NCBI GenBank assembly: GCA_902775345.1
Contig: CACYLW010000012.1
Location: 23,874 to 87,873, forward strand
Reading direction: 5' to 3'
DNA length: 64,000 nt
DNA from: an uncultured Eubacteriales bacterium
Lineage (GTDB): Bacteria; Bacillota; Clostridia; Peptostreptococcales; Anaerovoracaceae
The first letter of the stretch is position 1. The number at the start of each line of letters is the position of its first letter. Position numbers and translations under genes: made by a program. This document shows, piece after piece, positions 50,585 through 57,031 of this stretch. Below the pieces are notes generated by a model. It was not told the DNA's origin, made no database searches, and saw only the letters and a list, made by a program, of their open reading frames with translations.

Positions 50585-51310
50585 TCACAGGTATTTTGCC
50601 AGGATCGCCTTCTGTTTTTTCGTGAGCACAGGCTCGCTTTTTACGTATGCTTCGAAGAGATCCGGGCGCCTTTCCTTTGTAAGTGAAAGTGACTGTTCCC
50701 AGCGCCAAAGATCGATCTCACCGTGATTTCCGGACAGCAGTATCTCAGGCACCTCATCGCCGTCATATTCGCGGGGCTTTGAGTACTGTGGATATTCGAG
50801 CAATCCGGAATATATGGATTCATCATTTACTGACTCATCTCCTGCCAGTACGCCTTCGATGAATCTGGCTACCGTGTCTATGAGCACCATTGCGGGCAGC
50901 TCACCTCCGGTCAGCACATAGTCTCCGATCGAGACCTCGCGCGCGCCGAGCCTGTCGAGAACGCGCTGATCCACGCCTTCGTAGTGACCGCAGAGAATGG
51001 TGATCTCATCCCTGCCGGAGAGTTCCCTGGCCAGATCGCCTGAAAGCATCTCTCCCCGTGGCGACATGTAGATGACGTCTCCGCCGAAACCGCTTCCCCT
51101 GAACGCGTCAAGAATAGGCTGCACCTGCATGACCATGCCTGCCCCTCCCCCGTAAGGAGTATCGTCGACGCGGTTATGTTTATCAGTCGTATAGTCCCTT
51201 ATATCAGTGACATTCAGCTCGATTATTCCGTTATCGATCGCTCTTCCGAGCATGCTCATGCGAAGCGGCGCGAACATGTCCGGGAAGATAGTGAGTATGT
51301 TTATCTTCAT
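50585..51310 (-). CDS. trmD: tRNA (guanine-37-N1) methyltransferase TrmD
   Basis: A 241-residue SPOUT enzyme. The N-terminus MKINILTIFPDMFAPLRMSM, DDTPYGGGAGMVMQ, ILCGHYEGVDQRVLD and IGDYVLTGGELPAMV form the knotted SAM site. The start at 51310 is the family start; a longer frame would run into rimM. It follows rimM by one base. Confidence 0.95.
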   Translation of the reverse strand: MKINILTIFPDMFAPLRMSMLGRAIDNGIIELNVTDIRDYTTDKHNRVDDTPYGGGAGMVMQVQPILDAFRGSGFGGDVIYMSPRGEMLSGDLARELSGRDEITILCGHYEGVDQRVLDRLGAREVSIGDYVLTGGELPAMVLIDTVARFIEGVLAGDESVNDESIYSGLLEYPQYSKPREYDGDEVPEILLSGNHGEIDLWRWEQSLSLTKERRPDLFEAYVKSEPVLTKKQKAILAKYL

Positions 51311-51311
51311 A

Positions 51312-51842
51312 TCAGTCCAAAAAACCCGGAATGAGTTCGACTTCGATGACACCGGCCTCTTCATCGATGCCCCTGAGGAATGCGTCTACCGCAGGGATCA
51401 GGACGCTCCTGCCGTCAGCTCTTTCGACTTCGAGGATGCTCTGAGCGGTGTTCTGTATCACATCTTTAAGAATGCCGACCTCCGCGCCTCCTGACGTATC
51501 GATGACCCTGCATCCGATGAGATCGCGCACGTAGTGCTCTCCATCAGGCAGTTCATCGAGATCAGAAGCATAAATACTGACTTCCATGCCTCTGATCTCC
51601 TCGGCAGCATTGCGGTCGTCAACGCCTTCCAGCTTCACGACCGGCCTGTCCTTCTGATATCTCAGCCTTTTTATGACAGTGCTTTCCGTTTTTCCTGCAC
51701 GCTCAAGAAGGAGGACTTTGCCCTCCTTCAGATTGGTCGAATCCTGCGCATAGAGTGTGATCCTGACTTCGCCTTTGATCCCCACAGGGCTTCCGACTTT
51801 GCCTATTAAGACCGTTTCGTTCGTTTTATCAGTCTTCTTCAA
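51312..51842 (-). CDS. rimM: Ribosome maturation factor RimM
   Basis: A 176-residue 30S assembly factor. VLIGKVGSPVGIKGEVRITL opens the N-terminal RimM domain. The C-terminal PRC barrel contains HYVRDLIGCRVIDTSGGAEV and SVLIPAVDAFLRGID. It overlaps the KH gene by 14 bases and precedes trmD. Confidence 0.95.
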   Translation of the reverse strand: MKKTDKTNETVLIGKVGSPVGIKGEVRITLYAQDSTNLKEGKVLLLERAGKTESTVIKRLRYQKDRPVVKLEGVDDRNAAEEIRGMEVSIYASDLDELPDGEHYVRDLIGCRVIDTSGGAEVGILKDVIQNTAQSILEVERADGRSVLIPAVDAFLRGIDEEAGVIEVELIPGFLD

Positions 51843-52065
51843 CTATCTCTACCGACACTCTGAGATTCTGCTTGATGGCCGCAGCCTTTACCACGGTCCT
51901 GATCGCCTTTGCTATTCTTCCCGACTTTCCGATTATCTTGCCGATATCTTCATCAGCTACCTTGAGCTTGACAATTATGTCTCTTCCGTCAGTCTCTTCG
52001 GTGACAAGGACCTCGTCCGGCTTCGTGACCAGCGCTTTCGCGATTACTTCTACCAGACTTCCCAT
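51829..52065 (-). CDS. khpA: KH-domain RNA-binding protein (KhpA/YlqC)
   Basis: A 78-residue single KH domain. The GKIIGKSGRIAKAIRTVVKA segment carries the GxxG RNA-binding loop. It sits between rpsP and rimM, the usual position of khpA in Firmicutes. In streptococci it acts with KhpB in cell-elongation control; that is family knowledge only. Confidence 0.93.
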   Translation of the reverse strand: MGSLVEVIAKALVTKPDEVLVTEETDGRDIIVKLKVADEDIGKIIGKSGRIAKAIRTVVKAAAIKQNLRVSVEIVEED

Positions 52066-52076
52066 GCCGCGCCTCC

Positions 52077-52319
52077 TTATTCGATAGCGCCGGACTTCTT
52101 GAGAAGTGCTCTTACTGTATCAGTCGGCTGAGCTCCGTTAGCGAGCCATCTCTTAGCAGCCTCGTTGTCGATGATGATCTCACTTGGATCCTTCAGCGGG
52201 TCATAAGTTCCGATCTCCTCGATGAACTTTCCGTTTCTCGGTGTTCTCGAATCAGCAACAACTACTCTGTAGAAAGGCTTCTTGTGAGCTCCCATTCTCT
52301 TAAGTCTGATCTTTACCAT
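52077..52319 (-). CDS. rpsP: 30S ribosomal protein S16
   Basis: An 80-residue protein. [20 protein letters not shown] and [19 protein letters not shown] are the S16 signature. It lies 11 bases before the KH gene and 62 bases after ffh, the conserved Firmicutes order. Confidence 0.97.
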   Translation of the reverse strand: MVKIRLKRMGAHKKPFYRVVVADSRTPRNGKFIEEIGTYDPLKDPSEIIIDNEAAKRWLANGAQPTDTVRALLKKSGAIE

Positions 52320-52381
52320 TTTTTCTTTTCCTCCATTTATTATTAATTAATTGGTATCGTTTTATATATTGATGCGAACAT

Positions 52382-53725
52382 CTAGAATCCGAGATTGCGC
52401 ATCATGCTGCGCGCCTTCTTCGAATCCGGATTAGCTATGACTTTCGTCAGTTTCTTCATCTCTTCATATTTCTTGATGAGCTGATTGACATCCTGTACGG
52501 TATGTCCCGATCCTGCCGCGATGCGCTTTCTGCGCGACGCGTTGAGCACGTTAGGCTTCGCTCTTTCGAACGGTGTCATCGAGAGGATTATGGCCTCCCA
52601 CTTCTTAAGTTCCGCCCTGCCCTGCTCAAAGTTGATGTCCTTCTTCTGAGCCGCGGAGATTCCCGGGATCATGTCGATGAGCTTCGAGAGACCTCCCAGC
52701 TTGTTGATCTGCCTCATCTGCGCGAGGAAGTCCTCAAGATCGAACTTGTTGCGGCGGATCTTTTCTTCAAGCTTGCGGGACTCTTCCTCATCGAAAGCGT
52801 TCTCTGCCTGCTCGATGAGTGACATGACGTCGCCCATGCCGAGTATCCTGGACGCGATCCTGTCAGGGTAGAACGGCTCAAGCGCATTGTACTTCTCGCC
52901 GGTACCCATGAACTTGATCGGCTTGCCTGTGACAGCCTTTACAGAAAGTGCCGCACCGCCTCTTGAGTCACCGTCCATCTTGGTCATTATGATGCCGTCG
53001 ACGCCGAGGGCCTGATTGAATCCGTCAGCGATGTTGACTGCGTCCTGACCTGTGAGGGCATCGACTACGAGAAGTATCTCGTGAGGTCTGATGGACCACT
53101 TCAGTATCTTGAGCTCATCCATGAGCTGCTCGTCGATCTGAAGACGTCCGGCGGTATCGACGATGAGCACGTTGCATCCGCGTCTCTGCGCCTCTTTGAT
53201 GGCCTCCTCAGCGATCTGAGTAGCATCGTGCGATTCTCTGTTGACGTAAACCGGTGTGTTGACAGCCTTGCCGACGATTTCGAGCTGATCGATAGCCGCA
53301 GGTCTGTAAATGTCGCAGGCAGCCAGCATCGGATGCTTGCCTGTCTGCTTGAGCCATGCGGCAAGCTTGCCCGCGGTAGTGGTTTTACCGGTACCCTGGA
53401 GACCTACCAGCATGATGATAGTGAATCCGCTCGGCGAAAAAGTCAGTTTGCTTGCCGTGCCTCCCATCATCTCGACCAGTTCGTCCTTGACGATCTTGAT
53501 GACCATCTGGTCCGGCGTCAGGCTCTTCAGAACTCCTGCACCGAGGGCTTTCTCTTTTATTGTCGAAACAAATCCCTTGACGACCTTGAAGTTAACGTCA
53601 GCCTCGAGAAGCGCCATTTTGACGACACGCATCGCATCATCAAAGTCCTTCTCGGAGACCACTCCCTGGCCTTTCAGGTCCTTGAATGCGCCTTGTAGTT
53701 TTTCGGATAATCCTTCAAATGCCAT
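52382..53725 (-). CDS. ffh: Signal recognition particle protein Ffh
   Basis: A 447-residue SRP GTPase that, with 4.5S RNA, brings membrane proteins to the translocon. N domain to about residue 90. The G domain has VGLQGTGKTTTAGKLAAWLK, DTAGRLQIDEQLMDEL and TKMDGDSRGGAALS. The C-terminal M domain (LEDFLAQMRQINKLGGLSKL and further Met-rich helices) binds the RNA and signal peptide. It is 4 bases after ylxM. Confidence 0.97.
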   Translation of the reverse strand: MAFEGLSEKLQGAFKDLKGQGVVSEKDFDDAMRVVKMALLEADVNFKVVKGFVSTIKEKALGAGVLKSLTPDQMVIKIVKDELVEMMGGTASKLTFSPSGFTIIMLVGLQGTGKTTTAGKLAAWLKQTGKHPMLAACDIYRPAAIDQLEIVGKAVNTPVYVNRESHDATQIAEEAIKEAQRRGCNVLIVDTAGRLQIDEQLMDELKILKWSIRPHEILLVVDALTGQDAVNIADGFNQALGVDGIIMTKMDGDSRGGAALSVKAVTGKPIKFMGTGEKYNALEPFYPDRIASRILGMGDVMSLIEQAENAFDEEESRKLEEKIRRNKFDLEDFLAQMRQINKLGGLSKLIDMIPGISAAQKKDINFEQGRAELKKWEAIILSMTPFERAKPNVLNASRRKRIAAGSGHTVQDVNQLIKKYEEMKKLTKVIANPDSKKARSMMRNLGF

Positions 53726-53729
53726 GTTT

Positions 53730-54074
53730 CTATTCCGTGATCTGTTCTATGATCTTTTTCAGTTTTTCGGCATCGCCCTTTGCGACACCCGCGTTATCAA
53801 TTATTCGGATGGCTCTGGCAGCCAGTTCCTGATGCTCTCTGTATGCGGAGACCAATCCCAGCTTTTCCTCATATGACTCGAGTGCTTTCTCGGCCTTTCT
53901 CAGCGTGTAATGTACCGCCTGCCTGGTCTGTCCGAGTTCTTCGGCGATCTCTGAAAGCGACAGGTTGTCTTCGTGATAGAGTGCCATTACTTCCTTTCTG
54001 GCATCACTCAGAAGATTGCCGTAAAAGTCGTACAGCATGCTCGCGTATTCAACTTTTTCGATGTCGTCCTTCAT
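53730..54074 (-). CDS. ylxM: Putative DNA-binding protein YlxM
   Basis: A 114-residue helix-turn-helix protein related to sigma region 4: LSLSEIAEELGQTRQAVHYT, then LRKAEKALESYEEKL. YlxM stimulates SRP function in streptococci and always precedes ffh. The start MKDDIEK at 54074 has GGAG upstream; an earlier in-frame start is less likely. Confidence 0.88.
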   Translation of the reverse strand: MKDDIEKVEYASMLYDFYGNLLSDARKEVMALYHEDNLSLSEIAEELGQTRQAVHYTLRKAEKALESYEEKLGLVSAYREHQELAARAIRIIDNAGVAKGDAEKLKKIIEQITE

Positions 54075-54097
54075 CACGATCTCCGTCAAAATGATCA

Positions 54098-54128
54098 GCG
54101 GTATGACCGTTTCCGACGATCATACCGC
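54098..54128 (-). terminator. Hairpin between the pilus operon and ylxM
   Basis: GCGGTATGA and TCATACCGC form a 9-bp stem with a partly paired loop. It lies downstream of the pilus operon and before ylxM, with no clear T-run. Confidence 0.45.
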
Positions 54129-54152
54129 AATATAATAACATCTTATCCATGC

Positions 54153-54177
54153 GCTGTCAAACATTTTCTTTGACAGC
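54153..54177 (-). terminator. Hairpin after the pilus operon
   Basis: GCTGTCAAA and TTTGACAGC form a perfect 9-bp stem starting 3 bases after the stop of the thioester-like gene. It is probably the 3' end of the pilus message, although a T-run is absent. Confidence 0.5.
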
Positions 54178-54180
54178 TTT

Positions 54181-55155
54181 TCACCCTGTAATTTTCTTGT
54201 TTCCGGACTTTTTTGTCATTGTCACATAACCGGCCGGATTGTATGCCCATATCATGAAAGGCTGGGAATTGCCGGCATCTGCGTACCATATCTCGAAGCC
54301 TTCCGGCACCGTGATGCTGCCTGTGTTGATACTGTTATAAAGGTTTCTCACCTTTTGCGCTGTATCTGAAGTCCACCCTCCCGTATTAGGGTTCGTTATG
54401 GTGCTGTACCAGGAAGAGTCGCCCATATTGTATATCTGGCAGAAGGCTTCTATGAGCCTCTGCTTTGTGACATTAGTGGCGCTGTCGCTGGAATATCCGA
54501 GGAGAAGTCCCGCCTTACTGGTGCTCTGGCTCCCGTTCCACCAGTTCGCGGTCCCAGGTTCCACTGCATAGTGATAGACGAGTTTCGCTATCTTGCTGGT
54601 GTTGGCAATTTTTGTGATGGTTGCCTGTCCCGATGTGCTCATTTTCACACCCTGTTTTGCGCAGGTACCGGTATATGTAGTTCCGCCGGATACCACTTTG
54701 AAGACGCTTGTCTCACCTGCAGCAGAACCTACTTTAGTGCCGGTGTACGTTATTCTCTGTCCTGCAGCGGCGCGCAGGACTGCCGCGTTCGACCTGACTT
54801 CAGTTGCTTTTGCTGCGGCCTTTTCGGGCGGTTCCTCTGCCGCTTTGTCTTCTGACTCCTGACCGGAGGCTTCAGGGTCCTTTTCTGCTGATTCCTCAGT
54901 TTCTTCATCTCCATTCTCATCCTTCTCCGTATCTTCATCTGATACATCTGCAGTTTCCGCAGCTTCACCCTGACCTTTCTCATCTTCACCTGCTTCATCC
55001 TGTACATAAATATCAGTATCCTCTTTATCTTCCATACCATTCTCAGCCGCCGCAAACGACTGCGCGCCGGTCATGAACAGCAGCAGCAGAACGATCAGCA
55101 TGGTCACGGCTGTCTTCACCTCCCTTTCGTTTCTGTACGGTTTTCTGTTCTTCAT
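54181..55155 (-). CDS. Secreted thioester-domain-like adhesin head without anchor
   Basis: A 324-residue secreted protein. The signal peptide (MLIVLLLLFMTGAQSFAAA, to about residue 36) is followed by an acidic low-complexity spacer (about 37-120, mostly Glu, Asp, Ala). The rest resembles the thioester domain of Gram-positive adhesins: a Cys in TYTGTCAKQGVKMSTSG and a possible partner Gln in TKQRLIEAFCQIYNMG. It stops at PAGYVTMTKKSGNKKITG, where such adhesins would normally continue into a SpaA domain. No sorting signal or membrane tail. It may be a head made separately from its stalk. The thioester is inferred, not certain. Confidence 0.65.
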   Translation of the reverse strand: MKNRKPYRNEREVKTAVTMLIVLLLLFMTGAQSFAAAENGMEDKEDTDIYVQDEAGEDEKGQGEAAETADVSDEDTEKDENGDEETEESAEKDPEASGQESEDKAAEEPPEKAAAKATEVRSNAAVLRAAAGQRITYTGTKVGSAAGETSVFKVVSGGTTYTGTCAKQGVKMSTSGQATITKIANTSKIAKLVYHYAVEPGTANWWNGSQSTSKAGLLLGYSSDSATNVTKQRLIEAFCQIYNMGDSSWYSTITNPNTGGWTSDTAQKVRNLYNSINTGSITVPEGFEIWYADAGNSQPFMIWAYNPAGYVTMTKKSGNKKITG

Positions 55156-55748
55156 TCCGCGTCTCCTTTCCTTTCATTGTTTCTCCTGACCGTGGCAAGC
55201 ACTGCCAGAACCGCCGCTGCCGCAAGAGCCATTGCCGAGTATATCAGCAATCTGTTCCCGTCTCCTGTTTCCGGCGCAGTCTGATCGGTATATACCAGTT
55301 CCTCCTTTTCTTTGTTTCCCTTTTTATATACCAGCACATATCCGTGGCCGTCATTCAGGGCAATGACTTTTGCCCTGTATACTGAATCATCTTTTTTGAC
55401 TCCCTTTTTCTCTGTCGCATCCCGTGTGATCGTGTACCAGTACACATCAGGTCTGTCATAGCAGATCTCTCCGAAACTGTAAGTTCCCTCTTTGCCGATC
55501 GTTATCGACTTGCTTCCGCCTGCCTTGCCACCGGGCATGGGAGTTCCCGGTTCATCAGCCGTGAGCGTGAAGACATCTCCTCCCGCGCTTTCCGCGTTTC
55601 CGTTTACTATATACGTGACGGATATATCCGTCTTCACGGGAACGTTTTCTCCGGCAAACGCCTGCTCCGGCAGAGCTGCCTGCAGTAACATGACTACTGC
55701 AAGAAGCACGCCCGTCACCACCGTTCTTCTAAACATCTGATTATTCAT
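55152..55748 (-). CDS. FctA-type backbone pilin
   Basis: A 198-residue surface protein. Signal peptide at residues 1-32. The mature domain, SVTYIVNGNAESAGGDVFTL, KSITIGKEGTYSFGEICYDR and VYWYTITRDATEKKG, is that of FctA/Spy0128-type pilins, which carry internal isopeptide bonds. The sorting signal is TAPETGDGN, then a membrane helix and a basic tail. It overlaps the SipA-like gene and the thioester gene by 4 bases each, so it is made from the same message. The sortase next door should polymerise it. Confidence 0.88.
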   Translation of the reverse strand: MNNQMFRRTVVTGVLLAVVMLLQAALPEQAFAGENVPVKTDISVTYIVNGNAESAGGDVFTLTADEPGTPMPGGKAGGSKSITIGKEGTYSFGEICYDRPDVYWYTITRDATEKKGVKKDDSVYRAKVIALNDGHGYVLVYKKGNKEKEELVYTDQTAPETGDGNRLLIYSAMALAAAAVLAVLATVRRNNERKGDAE

Positions 55749-56311
55749 AAAGGTCTTCTCCTTATTATTGTGAGTACTTTTCCTTTTATCGCTTTCCGGG
55801 ATATCAGGCCGAAAGATCTTGAGTCGAGGGCAGTTTCACGGCGGTCTCCCAGTATAAGGTATTCTCCCTGACCGATCTCTCCGTTCAGATCCGCCTCTCC
55901 TGCGTACGTCTCATCGTACAGGCCGGTCCTCTTCTGCACCGGCTGTATATTGCCGTTGACAGTGAGTAAGCCTCCGCCTGTATGACCGACAGTCTCGCTC
56001 TGTGTGCCTTCGATGCGTCCGATCTGAAGATCTCCGCCTGGAGACTCATAGATCACGACATCGGTATTGACGAGCGTGCCGGTTCTGAAATAAATGATCA
56101 GATCTCCCTCATGGATCGCCGGAAACATGTCGTTCGTGGGCGCAAACGCAATTCCGAAGACGAATGTAAATATGACAAGCATCGCGGCAGCCGATACTGC
56201 GATCTTGATGAATGCATCGCGCCTGAGCTGTTTCATGAGCTTTTCATCAGCATCCTGTCCGGACTCATTATCCACCGGCCTCTTCATTCTGTTTTTGTTC
56301 AGCATGCTCAT
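55745..56311 (-). CDS. SipA-like pilus assembly protein, signal-peptidase fold without Ser/Lys
   Basis: A 188-residue S26 signal-peptidase-like protein with one N-terminal membrane helix (IAVSAAAMLVIFTFVFGIAF). The box that carries the catalytic Ser in active enzymes reads APTNDMFPAIHEGD, with Asp in its place (D61). The Lys region reads LQIGRIEG, with Gly in place of Lys (G98). ILGDRRETALDSRSFG keeps the C-terminal box. Streptococcal SipA has the same two replacements and is needed for pilus polymerisation. The start at 56311 overlaps the sortase stop (ATGA), with GGAG upstream. Confidence 0.85.
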   Translation of the reverse strand: MSMLNKNRMKRPVDNESGQDADEKLMKQLRRDAFIKIAVSAAAMLVIFTFVFGIAFAPTNDMFPAIHEGDLIIYFRTGTLVNTDVVIYESPGGDLQIGRIEGTQSETVGHTGGGLLTVNGNIQPVQKRTGLYDETYAGEADLNGEIGQGEYLILGDRRETALDSRSFGLISRKAIKGKVLTIIRRRPL

Positions 56312-57027
56312 ATGTGAGTTCTCCTGTCGGTCAGTGCACATAATACGACTACTCTCCTGTCGGTCATGTCATCAAAGCATGTAGACAGTGCAAGGAAGTG
56401 ATCCGCTCCATCGGCATCCCTCTGCTGCACCGCGTTTTCCCTTATATAACCGCACGGTGCTTCAGCCCCTGCCGCATATACATTCCTGTCATATGCATCG
56501 AATATGCCCGACGCAAGCACAAGGATGTCGTAATCGTACATGGGCGTAAGCAGTGTCCCATGACGGTTTCTTTCGAAAAAGCCGGGATCCAGATAACGGT
56601 CGAGGTCGCCGAACATCGCTCCTGCCGCCATATTATGACCATGGATGATACAATACTTTTCTTCGATCCCGCCGTTTTCCTTATCCATGAACAATGTTCC
56701 GCCGGCATAGTACCTGCCATCGAAGCTCAGATCCAGGTAATCGAAGTTGTCTTCGCTCCGGACTACCGGGTGGTCTATGCGAGTACCGTCCATCGTGAGC
56801 CAGGCAACCGTATCGGGATTGACCTTCATCAACTGTGAAAAGCCCTGATACTTTATGCTGCCTCTCCCCTCCTCAACGACTGTCAGGCTGCTGATAAGGC
56901 CTGAACCAATGAATATCATCAGGAAGAGCAAAACTGACATCAGGATCCTGTCGATCCATATGTTTATCCTTCTCCACCTGCGCAGCTGCGATCCGCATGC
57001 GCCGTGTAATGCCTGCTTACCGCTCAT
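56308..57027 (-). CDS. Class B sortase
   Basis: A 239-residue membrane-anchored transpeptidase. The N-terminal helix (ILMSVLLFLMIFIGSGLISS) is followed by a sortase B fold: the catalytic His in CIIHGHNMAAGAMFGDLDRY, Cys in LALSTCFDD and Arg in DRRVVVLCAL. It should join the pilins in this locus. The start MSGKQALHG at 57027 lies 4 bases after the VaFE stop, and a longer frame would overlap it. In FCT loci the polymerising sortase is also class B-like. Confidence 0.88.
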   Translation of the reverse strand: MSGKQALHGACGSQLRRWRRINIWIDRILMSVLLFLMIFIGSGLISSLTVVEEGRGSIKYQGFSQLMKVNPDTVAWLTMDGTRIDHPVVRSEDNFDYLDLSFDGRYYAGGTLFMDKENGGIEEKYCIIHGHNMAAGAMFGDLDRYLDPGFFERNRHGTLLTPMYDYDILVLASGIFDAYDRNVYAAGAEAPCGYIRENAVQQRDADGADHFLALSTCFDDMTDRRVVVLCALTDRRTHI

Positions 57028-57031
57028 TTTT

